DNA of 23,232 bases from SHZI01 sp964407855 (GCA_964407855.1 CAYOXI010000041.1:1-23232), one strand, 5' to 3'; shown: positions 7,412 through 16,268, numbered from the stretch's first letter. The notes: generated by a model not told the origin, from the sequence alone. Made by a program: numbers and translations.

Positions 7412-9285
7412 GGGATGGCACTTCCCGTCCAGCGGCGGCGCAGGACCAGCAGCAGCACGCTGACCACGGAGATCAGCAGCGGCATCAGTCCGATGTTGAT
7501 GGCCTTGAGCACCCCGCCGAGGCGCTCGATATCCTGGTCGAGGCCGCGCTGGACCTGCCGGAGCTCGCGGCGCAGCTCGAGGCGTCGGGTCTGGAAGCGG
7601 TCAATCTCCGCCTGCTGGGCTGCAGAGAGGATCTGCGTCCCCTGGTCCGGCCGGCTGGCCTGCAGTTCTGCCAGGCGGCCTTCGGTTTCGTTCAGCTCAT
7701 CCTGCAGGCGTTGCTCGGCGGCCTGGAAGCGGGTCTCGGCCTGGCGACGGAGCTCCTGGACACGGGTGAAGGGTCGCTGGAACGTCGCCCGGCTGCGAAT
7801 GCTGATCAGGTCGCTGCTGCCAAGCAGATTGTCCAGCGCATTGATCGCGAGATCGCCGTTGTTCGCAAACACGCGGTTCATCCGCTGCCCGAAGAAGTCC
7901 TGGGACTGCACCCAGAGCCGGTCGGCCAGCAGATCGGCATCCGCCACCACCACCACGTTGATGGGCCCGGCCGATGCGGCGAGGTGGTTGCCGCCGGCCT
8001 CGCTGCCCGGCGGGCCATCCGGCCCTCCATCAGGGAAGGCGCTCGGCACCGTGCCCTGGATGCGGGCGGCCAGCGTGTAGCGGGTGCCGGTGGGCGCGAA
8101 GCCATCGCGGAGCATCGCGGGGTCCGCGGCCAGCAGCAGGTCAGTGACCGGGATCAGGCCGGCCAGCGCACTGGACTGGATCAGCGGCGCGAGCGTGGTG
8201 GGACTCTCGTCCAGCGCAATGAGGTGGCCGGGATAGGCCATGTTGACCAGGTTCAGGCCGCCAGTGACCACGTCATCCTGGGACATGACGCTCTGGTCCA
8301 GTCCGATCACGCTGAGATGCCGCACGGCCTGCCCGTCGCCGCCCCGCACGTTCAGCGCAAACTGGTCATCCGCCACCACGTGTTCGTCGTCGAGCCGGAT
8401 GCCCCAGGTGCGGAACAGCGGCTCCAGGTCCGAACCCCCGTCCGGCCCGGCAGGGCTGCCGGGATCCGGATCGGTTTCGGCGACGGGATCGACGAAAACC
8501 AGCAGGTTGCCACCCCGGAGCACGAACTGGTCGATGGCATAGAGGGTGGTGTCCGGCAGGTCGCGGGGATGGACCAGCATCAGCACCCGGACGTCATCCC
8601 CGATGCGTTTCGTCCTCGCATCGAGGACCTGCAGGTCGAAGAGCTGGCGCAGCTGGTCGGTGATCACCCAGGGCTGGCGGATCTGCTGGGTCATGGGGTC
8701 AAAACCCGCCGTCATCGGCAGGCTCGACAGCAGTGCGATCCGGGGCTTGGCGGGATTGGCGAGCGCATAAACAAGCTTCGCCAGGTCGTACTCGAGGAAG
8801 GCCTCCTTGGTGGGATCGAGGAAGGGAATTACCTGGTTCTCGCCGACGCTGTTGGTGCCGGCCACGCCGAAGTAGATGGGCTCGGCAGGTGTACCCAGGC
8901 TGATGGCCTGGAGGCCGAAGCCGGTCGCCCGGTCTTCCTCTTCCGAGAAGGGCAGGGGGTCCACCACTGTCAGCACCAGCTTGCCGTCGGCGTAACCGGC
9001 AAACTCCTCGAGCATTTCCTGCACCCGGCTGGCATAGGTGCGAAAGAAGGGCACGGTGGTGGTCGCCCGGTCGGAAAAGTAGAGGTAGACATTCACCGGT
9101 TCCGGGATCGCCGCGAGGATGTTCCGCGTCCCGTCCGACAGGGTGTAGAGCCGGTTCTCGGTGAGGTCGAGGCGTACGCCCCGCAATGTGGCGTTGATCA
9201 GCGTGGCGCCCACGAGAAACACGAGGGCCAGCACGACCAGCCCGATGCTGCCCACTGATTTGCCGCCTGTCTGCCGGTCGCTCAT
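7408..9285 (-). CDS. GldG-like ABC-associated extracytoplasmic protein (625 aa)
   Basis: An N-terminal membrane helix lies at about 13-30 (IGLVVLALVFLVGATLI). After it comes LDLTENRLYTLSDGTRNIL, the hallmark opening of GldG-type proteins (ABC-type uncharacterised transport domain). The central domain resembles an IFT52/GldG fold (KPRIALLSSLPM, VRVLMLVHPRDL). A Gln/Glu/Arg-rich region at about 535-590 is likely coiled coil, and a final membrane helix (LMPLLISVVSVLLLVL) ends in basic residues. In Flavobacterium, GldG with GldA and GldF is needed for gliding, but homologues are widespread in non-gliding bacteria. The gene starts four bases after the permease stop. Family assignment is firm; the substrate is unknown. 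Confidence 0.88.
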   Translation of the reverse strand: MSDRQTGGKSVGSIGLVVLALVFLVGATLINATLRGVRLDLTENRLYTLSDGTRNILAAIPEPVNVYLYFSDRATTTVPFFRTYASRVQEMLEEFAGYADGKLVLTVVDPLPFSEEEDRATGFGLQAISLGTPAEPIYFGVAGTNSVGENQVIPFLDPTKEAFLEYDLAKLVYALANPAKPRIALLSSLPMTAGFDPMTQQIRQPWVITDQLRQLFDLQVLDARTKRIGDDVRVLMLVHPRDLPDTTLYAIDQFVLRGGNLLVFVDPVAETDPDPGSPAGPDGGSDLEPLFRTWGIRLDDEHVVADDQFALNVRGGDGQAVRHLSVIGLDQSVMSQDDVVTGGLNLVNMAYPGHLIALDESPTTLAPLIQSSALAGLIPVTDLLLAADPAMLRDGFAPTGTRYTLAARIQGTVPSAFPDGGPDGPPGSEAGGNHLAASAGPINVVVVADADLLADRLWVQSQDFFGQRMNRVFANNGDLAINALDNLLGSSDLISIRSRATFQRPFTRVQELRRQAETRFQAAEQRLQDELNETEGRLAELQASRPDQGTQILSAAQQAEIDRFQTRRLELRRELRQVQRGLDQDIERLGGVLKAINIGLMPLLISVVSVLLLVLRRRWTGSAIP

Positions 9286-9289
9286 CGCA

Positions 9290-10027
9290 TCAGTCTGCTT
9301 TTTTCAGTTCGAGGACGATGACACAGGCATAGAGCCACACGCCGATCACCAGCAGGAAATACAGCACATCGCGCAGGTCCAGCACGCCCTTGCTGAGCGA
9401 CGTGAAGTGGGTGAGGAAGGAGAGCGCGGCGATGATGTCCACCACCGTCTGGGGAAGCCAGGCCCGGAAGAAATCCAGCACCAGCGGGAAGCCGGCCAGC
9501 ATGAAGAGGAAACACACCACCACCGTGATGATGAAGGCCACCACCTGGTTGCGATTGGCAGCGGAGATGCAGGAGCCAATGGCCAGGAAGCCACCGGCCA
9601 TCAGCAGGCTGCCTATATAGCCCGCCAGGATTACCCCGTTGTCCGGCTCACCGAGGTAGTTCACGGTGATCCAGATCGGGAAGGTGAGGGCCAGCGCCAC
9701 AGCGACGAACAGCCAGGCTGCGAGGAACTTGCCGAGTACGGCCTCCCACAGGGTCACTGGCAGCGTCATCAGCAGTTCGATGCTGCCGCTCTTGCGTTCC
9801 TCGGACCACAGACGCATCGCGATGGCAGGCACCAGGAACAGGTAGAGCCAGGGGTGGAAATTGAAGAAGGGCTGGAGGTCCGCCTGTCCGCGTTCGAAGA
9901 ACCCCCCCAGGTAGAAGGTGAAGGCGCCCATCAGCGCGAGGAAGATCACCATGAAGACGTAGGCCAGCGGCGTGGCGAAGTAGCCGCGCAGCTCCCGGCC
10001 GGCGATGATGCGGATGGCCTCGGTCAT
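9290..10027 (-). CDS. ABC-2-type transporter permease (GldF-like)
   Basis: This 245-residue integral membrane protein has about six helices, at roughly 20-42, 60-72, 100-122, 135-155, 162-182 and 222-240. The cytoplasmic coupling segment RLWSEERKSGSIELLMTLPV is typical of ABC-2 permeases. It overlaps the ATPase stop in an ATGA junction (10024-10027), so the two are translationally coupled and form the core of one transporter. The nearest named relatives are GldF and the NosY/YhfP-like permeases. What it moves or remodels is not indicated by the sequence. Confidence 0.9.
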   Translation of the reverse strand: MTEAIRIIAGRELRGYFATPLAYVFMVIFLALMGAFTFYLGGFFERGQADLQPFFNFHPWLYLFLVPAIAMRLWSEERKSGSIELLMTLPVTLWEAVLGKFLAAWLFVAVALALTFPIWITVNYLGEPDNGVILAGYIGSLLMAGGFLAIGSCISAANRNQVVAFIITVVVCFLFMLAGFPLVLDFFRAWLPQTVVDIIAALSFLTHFTSLSKGVLDLRDVLYFLLVIGVWLYACVIVLELKKAD

Positions 10028-10959
10028 GGTGCTTCGGGTGCCGTGATGCTGCGGAAGACTTCGTCCAGGCGCCCGGCCTCCAGCTGCAGCTGCTCGACCG
10101 GCCAGCGCCGGGCCTCCGCCAGTTCGTCAACCACTTTGAGTACGTGGGCGCCTTCGCGGGGGAAGGCAGTCACCATATGCCCGGTGGCGTCGATCTCGAC
10201 ATCCTCGATCCCCGCCACGGTGCGCAGTTCGCGTGCCACCGCCTCGAGGTCCGCCTTGCGCTGCAGGCGCATGGTCACCGCGTTGTGGTAGCGGGAACGC
10301 CGGACCAGGGCCTCGGGCGTCTCATCGGCGACGATGCGGCCACGGGCGATGATGATTGCCCGGGTACAGACGGCATCCACCTCTTCGAGTATGTGGGTGG
10401 AGATAACGATCACCTTGCCGCCGGCCATCGTGTTGATCAGTTCCCGCACCTCGTGCTTCTGGTTCGGATCCAGGCCGTCGGTGGGCTCGTCGAGGATCAG
10501 CACCGGCGGGTCGTGAAGGATGGCCTGCGCCAGCCCGACCCGGCGCCGGAAACCCTTCGACAGCGTCTCGATGGGCTGGTCCAGCACCTCCCGGAGCTGC
10601 AGGCGCCCGACTGCCCCGTCCACACCCTGGCGGAGACCCTCGCCCCGCAGGCCCCGCACTTCGCCGATGAAGCGGAGAAATTGCCGGGGCGTCATCTCGC
10701 CGTAGCTGGGTGCGCCTTCTGGCAGATAGCCGATTTTCTGCTTGGCCTCGACCGGCTGGCGCGTCACGGAAAAGCCGCAGATCTCCGCGTGCCCTGCGCT
10801 CGGGGCGATGAAGCCGGCCAGCATGCGCATCGTGGTGGTCTTGCCGGCCCCGTTGGGGCCGAGGAAGCCGAGCACCTCGCCCGGCTGGACGCGAAAGGAG
10901 AGGCCGTCCACAGCCGGGCGGCCGGCAAAGGTCTTGGTGAGGCCTTCAGCGATGATCAT
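10024..10959 (-). CDS. ABC transporter ATP-binding protein (GldA-like)
   Basis: The 311-residue protein has every motif of an active ABC ATPase: Walker A GPNGAGKTT (34-42), signature LSKGFRRRVGLAQA (133-146), Walker B VLILDEPT with catalytic Glu158, and the H-loop ISTHILEE (His189). The LSKGFRRR form of the signature and the roughly 90-residue C-terminal extension are usual for the ABC-2 ATPases of GldA type. It starts 19 bases after the stop of the M16 peptidase gene and overlaps the permease gene by four bases. Confidence 0.93.
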   Translation of the reverse strand: MIIAEGLTKTFAGRPAVDGLSFRVQPGEVLGFLGPNGAGKTTTMRMLAGFIAPSAGHAEICGFSVTRQPVEAKQKIGYLPEGAPSYGEMTPRQFLRFIGEVRGLRGEGLRQGVDGAVGRLQLREVLDQPIETLSKGFRRRVGLAQAILHDPPVLILDEPTDGLDPNQKHEVRELINTMAGGKVIVISTHILEEVDAVCTRAIIIARGRIVADETPEALVRRSRYHNAVTMRLQRKADLEAVARELRTVAGIEDVEIDATGHMVTAFPREGAHVLKVVDELAEARRWPVEQLQLEAGRLDEVFRSITAPEAP

Positions 10960-10978
10960 GATTGCGGTGACCGGGATT

Positions 10979-13753
10979 CTAGCGCAACGCCGGTGCAGCC
11001 GGACCGGGCCGGGCTTCGGCGTCGAGCAGTTCCCCGTCGGGACCGACCAGCTGGATCGTCTCGAAATCCAGGGTGCGCAGGCCGGGTTCGATCACCGCCC
11101 GGTCACCTACCACGACGACCACCAGATCCTCGGGCCGCAGGTGGGCGCGTGCAGCAGCGTTGACCTCGCTGGTCGTGAGCCGCCGCAGGCTGGCAGCGTG
11201 GTTGGCCCAGTAATCATCGGGCAGGCCGAACTCCACCATCTCGCTGAGTGAGGCGAGCACCGCGCTGCCCGTCTCCCACTGGCCCGGCAGCGACAGCGTA
11301 CTGGCCTTGCGCACCAGGGCCACTTCTTCGTCGGTGGCCGGCCGGGGGCCGGCGATGTCAGTGATCTCCCGCAGCACTTCCGCCAGTGACTCGGTGGTCT
11401 TGTCGGTCTGGACCGGCGCATAGGCCATGAACGGTCGCTGCCCGCGGGCCTCGTAGGCAAAGGAGCGGGCGCCGTAGGACCAGTTCTTGTCCTCGCGCAG
11501 GTTCATGTTGAGTCGTGCGGTGAACTGGCCGCCGAGGACGTCGTTCAGGGCGTTCATGGCCAGTTCGTCGGGCATGGCCCGGGACGGGATGAGCTGGCTC
11601 GCAAAGATCACCGACTGCTCGGCACCCGGACGGTCCAGCAGGTACAGGGTACGGTTGGGTCGGGGCGCGACCGTGGCCAGCTGCTTGGCGGGGATTTCCC
11701 CGGGCTTCCAGCCCTGGAACAGGCGTTCGAGCTTCGGGGTGAGGGTGGCAAGGCTCACCGGGCCCACGACCAGCAGCGTGGCGTGATTGGGCCGGAACCA
11801 GGTGGCATGGAAAGCCGCGACGTCGTCCCGGGTCACGCTGTTCAGCGTGGCCTCGGTACCCGTCCCGGTCAGTGGCTGGGCATACGCGTGCCCCTTGCCA
11901 TAGAGCAGCTTCGGCAGTACCCGCAGCGCCATCGAGGTCGGTTGCGTGCGCTCCTGGCTCAGCGCCGCCAGGTACACCTTGCGCAGCCGGTCGAGTTCGT
12001 CGGCCGGGAATGACGGATTCAGGATGACGTCGGCAAAGATCTCCAGCGAGGGCTCCAGCTTGTCCGCGAGGGCCGAGAGGCTCACCGATGAGGTATCCAG
12101 TGCCGAGCCGGTGCCGAGGTTGGCACCGAGGAGCGCGAGCTGCTCGCTGATCTCGAGCGTGGTGCGGGATCTCGTGCCTTCGTCCAGCATCGCCATTGTC
12201 AGGTTCGCGATGCCCGGTTCGCCAAACTGGTCGGCCGCGTAGCCTGCGTCCAGCACCAGCCGGAGGTTCACCACCGGGTTTTCGGGCCGTTCCACGACGA
12301 TGAGCCTGAGGCCGTTGCTCAACGTGCCCCGTTCGAAGGCGGGGAAACCAACGGCCACCTCACCTTCGGGCAGCGGCATCGTGCTGCGGTCCACGCCGCC
12401 CGGAATTGCCGCCAGCCGGGGCGCCGGCATGACCTCGAGCACGAAGGGTGCGTCCGTGATCCACCGGTTCACAGCCGACTTCAGGTCAGCCGGGGTGGCG
12501 TTATCAACGGCTTCCCAGGACCGCTTCCAGGCGTCCGGCGAGCCGCCATACACCGCGCTCTCGGCAAGGATCTGCGCCTTGCCCGAGAAGCCGCCCACCT
12601 TCTCCAGTCCGCGCGTGAAGCCGGCCCGCCGCTGGACCCGCACCCGTTCCAGTTCCTTCGCCGTGGGGCCGGATTTGCGGAAGCGCTCCAGTTCCTCGTT
12701 GAACGCCTTCTCCAGCGACTCGAGTGACACGCCCGGCTGCGCCGAGACCTGCAGGTACGTGATGCCGGTGATCTCGAGCGCGAGCGTGCCGACGCTCACG
12801 TCGGAGGCAATCTGGTCGCGGTAGACGAGCCGCTGGTAGAGGCGGGAATTCTTGTCGCCCGCCAGTACGCTGGCCGCCAGGTTCAGGTAATCCGCATCCG
12901 CGGTGCCCCAGCGCGGTCCCGTCCAGGCCATGTACAGCCGGGGCTGGGCCACCCGGTCCTCCATCCGCTGCCGGCGGACCTGCCCGTGCCGGGGCGTCCA
13001 TTCCTGCAGCCGCGTCACCGGCGGCCCGGGCCGGATGTCGCCAAAGTATTTTTCGGCCTTGGCAAAGGCCACCTCGGTATCCACGTCGCCGGCAATTACG
13101 AGCACCGCATTGTTCGGGCCGTAGTAGGTGTCGAACCAGCGGCGCACGTCGTCCAGGCTGGCGGCCTCCAGGTCCTCCATCGAGCCGATGGTCTCCCAGG
13201 AGTAGGGATGGTCGGAGGGAAACAGGTACTTCAGTACCTGTTCGAAGACCCGCCCATAGGGCTGGTTCTGCCGTTGGCGTTTCTCGTTCTGCACCACGCC
13301 GCGCTGCTCATCCAGCACGTCCTGGGTAATCGCATTGCGGAAATGGCCCATCCGGTCGGACTCGAGCCACAACACCGTGTCCAGCGTATTCGAAGGGACG
13401 GTCTGGAAGTAGTTGGTGCGGTCGAAGAAGGTGGTGCCATTCAGGTCGGTGGCGCCCAGCTCCTGCAGTGTGTTGAGGTACTCGCCCTCGAAGTTCTCCG
13501 ACGACTGGAACATCAGGTGCTCGAAAAGGTGGGCAAAGCCGGTGCGCCCGGGGATCTCGTCCTTGGAGCCCACGTGGTACCAGATGTTCACCGCCACCAC
13601 CGGTGCCTTGCGGTCCTCATGCACCACCACCGTGAGGCCGTTGTCCAGCCGGCGAGCCGTGTAGGGGATGTCCACCAGCGGTGCGGCGGCGGCGACCCCG
13701 GCCGCCAGCAGGCCGGCAATCAGCAGGCAAAGGCGTTGTGGCATCAGATGCAT
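10979..13753 (-). CDS. Two-domain M16 (pitrilysin/insulinase-family) zinc peptidase
   Basis: This exported metallopeptidase has 924 residues. A signal peptide spans about 1-24 (CLLIAGLLAAGVAAAA). The first M16 unit has the inverted zinc motif HLFEH (His75, Glu78, His79) with the distal glutamate near Glu157 (VVQNEKRQ). The second unit begins near residue 490 and lacks the motif: the equivalent segment reads GIANLTMAMLDEG. It does carry the substrate-binding Arg/Tyr pair (LREDKNWSYGARS), as in full-length pitrilysin-like enzymes, which fold both halves in one chain. The start is taken at 13753; a second ATG at 13744 is equally plausible. The open frame continues much further upstream, but that part is antisense to the next two genes. 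It heads the run leading into the ABC cassette. Confidence 0.93.
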   Translation of the reverse strand: MHLMPQRLCLLIAGLLAAGVAAAAPLVDIPYTARRLDNGLTVVVHEDRKAPVVAVNIWYHVGSKDEIPGRTGFAHLFEHLMFQSSENFEGEYLNTLQELGATDLNGTTFFDRTNYFQTVPSNTLDTVLWLESDRMGHFRNAITQDVLDEQRGVVQNEKRQRQNQPYGRVFEQVLKYLFPSDHPYSWETIGSMEDLEAASLDDVRRWFDTYYGPNNAVLVIAGDVDTEVAFAKAEKYFGDIRPGPPVTRLQEWTPRHGQVRRQRMEDRVAQPRLYMAWTGPRWGTADADYLNLAASVLAGDKNSRLYQRLVYRDQIASDVSVGTLALEITGITYLQVSAQPGVSLESLEKAFNEELERFRKSGPTAKELERVRVQRRAGFTRGLEKVGGFSGKAQILAESAVYGGSPDAWKRSWEAVDNATPADLKSAVNRWITDAPFVLEVMPAPRLAAIPGGVDRSTMPLPEGEVAVGFPAFERGTLSNGLRLIVVERPENPVVNLRLVLDAGYAADQFGEPGIANLTMAMLDEGTRSRTTLEISEQLALLGANLGTGSALDTSSVSLSALADKLEPSLEIFADVILNPSFPADELDRLRKVYLAALSQERTQPTSMALRVLPKLLYGKGHAYAQPLTGTGTEATLNSVTRDDVAAFHATWFRPNHATLLVVGPVSLATLTPKLERLFQGWKPGEIPAKQLATVAPRPNRTLYLLDRPGAEQSVIFASQLIPSRAMPDELAMNALNDVLGGQFTARLNMNLREDKNWSYGARSFAYEARGQRPFMAYAPVQTDKTTESLAEVLREITDIAGPRPATDEEVALVRKASTLSLPGQWETGSAVLASLSEMVEFGLPDDYWANHAASLRRLTTSEVNAAARAHLRPEDLVVVVVGDRAVIEPGLRTLDFETIQLVGPDGELLDAEARPGPAAPALR

Positions 13754-13776
13754 GAAGGGTATCCCTGGGCTCGCGG

Positions 13777-13828
13777 CCCGGCATTCTAGCCGGCGACGGC
13801 CAGCATCCGAAAATGTCAGAATGCCGGG
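13777..13828. promoter_or_regulatory. 11-base perfect inverted repeat between divergent genes
   Basis: CCCGGCATTCT (13777-13787) and AGAATGCCGGG (13818-13828) are exact reverse complements with 30 bases between them. They lie in the 75-base spacer between the M16 peptidase start (13753, minus) and the iminopeptidase start (13829, plus). Read outward, each arm contains an AGAAT core. On the minus strand it forms TAGAAT (13788-13783, 5 of 6 to a -10 box); on the plus strand it forms CAGAAT (13817-13822, 4 of 6). The right arm ends directly at the ATG of the iminopeptidase. It could be an operator or a symmetric divergent promoter. Confidence 0.5.
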
Positions 13829-14824
13829 ATGGCGAACACTGCAGCATTGGCCGGGGAGCGCAACCCGGGCCGGCGCACGCTCTATCCCGCCCTGGAGCCC
13901 TTCGATGCCGGCTACCTGCGGGTTTCTGCGTGCCACGAAATCTACTACGAGCAATGCGGCAATCCGCGGGGCAAGCCGGCCGTTTTTTTGCATGGCGGCC
14001 CGGGCGGCGGCGGCGATACCGCGCCCCGGCGCTTCTTCGACCCGCTGCGCTACCGAATCATCCTGCTGGACCAGCGCGGCTGCGGGCGGAGCCGGCCCCA
14101 TGCCGAGCTGGAAGACAACACCACCTGGGATCTCATTGCCGATATCGAGGCGCTGCGGGAGAAGCTCGGCATTGGCCGGTGGCTGGTGTTTGGCGGCTCC
14201 TGGGGCAGCACGCTCGCACTGCTCTATGCGCAGGCTCATCCCGCGCAGGTCAGCGAGCTGGTGCTGAGGGGGATCTTCCTGCTGCGGCCCGCCGAGATCG
14301 CGTGGTTCTACCAGCACGGCGCCAGCGAGCTCTACCCCGATGCCTGGGAGCCGTACCTCAGCTTCATTCCGGAGGCTGAACGGGGCGATCTGCTGCGGGC
14401 CTATCACCGGCGCCTCACCGGCCCGGATCGCGCGCTGGCGCTGAAGGCCGCGAAGCTCTGGTCCGTCTGGGAGGGCAGCACCAGCCACCTGCTCGCGTCG
14501 GCTGCCACAGTGGAGCGCTTCGGCGCGGACGCCTTTGCGCTGGCCTTTGCCCGCATCGAGGCCCACTACTTCGTGAACCAGGCTTTCCTCGAACACCCGG
14601 ACCAGATCCTGCGGGACGTGCCCCGGATCCGCCACATTCCAGCCGTGATCGTGCAGGGCCGCTATGATGTGGTCTGTCCCCTGCGCAGTGCCTGGGACCT
14701 GCACAGGGCCTGGCCGGAGGCTACGCTTGCGATCGTGCCGGATGCCGGTCATTCGGCCTTTGAGCCCGGCATCCTCGACCAGCTGATTCGCGCCACTGAC
14801 CGCTTTGCTGCCAACCCGGCCTGA
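13829..14824 (+). CDS. pip: Prolyl iminopeptidase (S33 alpha/beta hydrolase)
   Basis: A cytoplasmic enzyme that removes N-terminal proline from peptides. The 331 residues include the oxyanion-hole motif HGGPGGGGD (55-63), DQRGCGRS (81-88) and the nucleophile elbow GGSWGS with Ser124. The catalytic Asp280 lies in GRYDVVCP and His308 in DAGHSA. A cap domain between about 145 and 245 contains WEGSTSHLL, typical of the family. There is no signal peptide. No Shine-Dalgarno sequence precedes the ATG, and a -10-like CAGAAT lies seven bases upstream, so a leaderless message is possible. The dihydroorotase gene follows after seven bases and is probably co-transcribed. Confidence 0.95.
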   Translation: MANTAALAGERNPGRRTLYPALEPFDAGYLRVSACHEIYYEQCGNPRGKPAVFLHGGPGGGGDTAPRRFFDPLRYRIILLDQRGCGRSRPHAELEDNTTWDLIADIEALREKLGIGRWLVFGGSWGSTLALLYAQAHPAQVSELVLRGIFLLRPAEIAWFYQHGASELYPDAWEPYLSFIPEAERGDLLRAYHRRLTGPDRALALKAAKLWSVWEGSTSHLLASAATVERFGADAFALAFARIEAHYFVNQAFLEHPDQILRDVPRIRHIPAVIVQGRYDVVCPLRSAWDLHRAWPEATLAIVPDAGHSAFEPGILDQLIRATDRFAANPA

Positions 14825-14831
14825 GAACACC

Positions 14832-16175
14832 ATGTCCGACCAGAGCCTCATCATTGTCAATGCGCTGATCTGTAACGAAGGGCGGGTGACGCCTGGCGAC
14901 GTGCTCATCCGTCGCGGCCGTATCGAGCGCATTGCCCGGGAAATCCCCACGAGCCGGGTGGACCGCCTCATCGACGCGGGTGGCAAGTACCTGCTCCCCG
15001 GCTTCATCGACGACCAGGTGCACTTCCGTGAGCCGGGTCTCACGCACAAGGGCGACCTGGCCACCGAATCTGCTGCTGCGGTGGCCGGGGGCATCACCAG
15101 CTACATGGACATGCCCAACACCATCCCCAACGTCACCAGCCGCGCCGTGCTGATGGACAAGTACCGGATGGCACGGGGCCGGTCAAAGGCGAACTTCTCT
15201 TTCTACTTCGGGGCGTCCAACGATAACCTCGAGGACATCAAGGGCCTGCAGCCGGGCGACTGCTGCGGTGTGAAGGTCTTCATGGGAGCCTCCACCGGCA
15301 ACATGCTGGTGGATGACCCCGTCACGCTCGAGCGCATCTTTGCCGACTGCCCGACCCTGATCGCGACCCACTGCGAGGACACGCCCACCATCAAGGTCAA
15401 CGAGGAGCGCTACCGGCAGGAATACGGCGACGACGTGCCTTTTTCGGCCCATCCGCTGATCCGCTCGGCGGAGGCCTGCTGGAAGTCGTCGGAGCTGGCC
15501 GTGCGGCTGGCCAGGCGCCACGACACCCGGCTCCACGTGCTGCACCTGACCACCGCTCGCGAGCTGTCGCTCTTCGAGCCGGGCCCGCTGGACGGCAAGC
15601 GCATTACCGCCGAGGTCTGCGTGCACACGCTGCACTTCGACGACCGGGACTATGCGGAGAAGGGCGCCTTCATCAAGTGCAATCCGGCCATCAAGACCTC
15701 AGCGGATCGTGAAGCCCTGTTGGAGGGCCTGCTGGACGGGCGGCTGGCCGTGATCGCCACGGACCACGCGCCCCACACCCTGGCCGAGAAGAGCGAGAAG
15801 TACTTCAAGGCGCCGGCCGGCCTGCCGCTGGTGCAGTACGCACTGCTCTCGCTGCTGGAACACGTGCATGACGGGGCGCTGCCCCTGGAGCTGATCGTCG
15901 AGAAAACCAGCCACCGGGTCGCCGACATCTTTGCGATCCGCGACCGCGGCTACATCCGCGAGGGTTACTTTGCCGATCTGGTGCTCGTGGACCATCGCCG
16001 GCCCACCACCGTCCGGCGCGAAGACGTGCTGTCCAAGTGCGGCTGGTCGCCCTTCGAGGGCACCACCTTCCGCTCCTCGATCGTCGCCACCATCGTCAAC
16101 GGCGTGGTGGCCTACGAAAATGGACAGGTCACAGCCGCCAACGCCGGCCAGCGACTGGATTGTGGCGGGCGGTAG
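14832..16175 (+). CDS. pyrC: Dihydroorotase (amidohydrolase superfamily)
   Basis: The 447-residue cyclic amidohydrolase is likely to interconvert carbamoyl-aspartate and dihydroorotate in pyrimidine synthesis. Metal-site segments are FIDDQVHFREPGLTHKG (58-74), Lys148 in GVKVFMG (the candidate carboxylated lysine), His180 in ATHCED, His235/His238 in LHVLHLTTARE and catalytic Asp311 in VIATDHAPHT. The first histidine of the usual HxH is a glutamine here (Gln62, His64). From memory, this QVH form recurs in a branch annotated as dihydroorotase, for example in Bacteroidetes, so it need not mean loss of activity. The ATG at 14832 gives the expected N-terminus; the in-frame 14805 start lies inside the upstream gene. 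A related hydrolase role is the main alternative, and the gene symbol is tentative. Confidence 0.85.
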   Translation: MSDQSLIIVNALICNEGRVTPGDVLIRRGRIERIAREIPTSRVDRLIDAGGKYLLPGFIDDQVHFREPGLTHKGDLATESAAAVAGGITSYMDMPNTIPNVTSRAVLMDKYRMARGRSKANFSFYFGASNDNLEDIKGLQPGDCCGVKVFMGASTGNMLVDDPVTLERIFADCPTLIATHCEDTPTIKVNEERYRQEYGDDVPFSAHPLIRSAEACWKSSELAVRLARRHDTRLHVLHLTTARELSLFEPGPLDGKRITAEVCVHTLHFDDRDYAEKGAFIKCNPAIKTSADREALLEGLLDGRLAVIATDHAPHTLAEKSEKYFKAPAGLPLVQYALLSLLEHVHDGALPLELIVEKTSHRVADIFAIRDRGYIREGYFADLVLVDHRRPTTVRREDVLSKCGWSPFEGTTFRSSIVATIVNGVVAYENGQVTAANAGQRLDCGGR

Positions 16176-16268
16176 CCGCGAATTCCCCCCTGATCCATCC
16201 AGTTATTCCACCTGACTGATTCCCGGGCGCCGGTGGATGCTTTCCACCCGCAGTTCCGCCTGTGCAAG

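Noticed and set aside
6230..8080. 616-codon plus-strand frame across the DUF4340-like gene and the end of the GldG-like gene
   Set aside because: Arg/Ser/Gln-rich low-quality translation that spans two genes on the other strand; no motif.
7711..9258. 515-codon plus-strand frame opposite the GldG-like gene
   Set aside because: No recognisable domain or start signal; composition typical of an antisense frame over a GC-rich gene that is itself well supported.
9161..10291. 376-codon plus-strand frame rich in His, Glu and Gln opposite the ABC permease
   Set aside because: It reads as the complement of a membrane protein gene, and the permease and its coupling motif are clear on the minus strand.
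13754..15097. Minus-strand frame continuing upstream of the M16 peptidase, which would give a 1372-residue protein
   Set aside because: The extra 448 codons are antisense to the clearly identified iminopeptidase and dihydroorotase genes. A normal signal peptide begins at 13753. Long antisense frames are expected in GC-rich coding DNA.
16232..16248. Hairpin GGTGGA-TGCTT-TCCACC after the dihydroorotase gene, considered as a terminator
   Set aside because: Six-base stem without a following T-run; could be chance in this composition.
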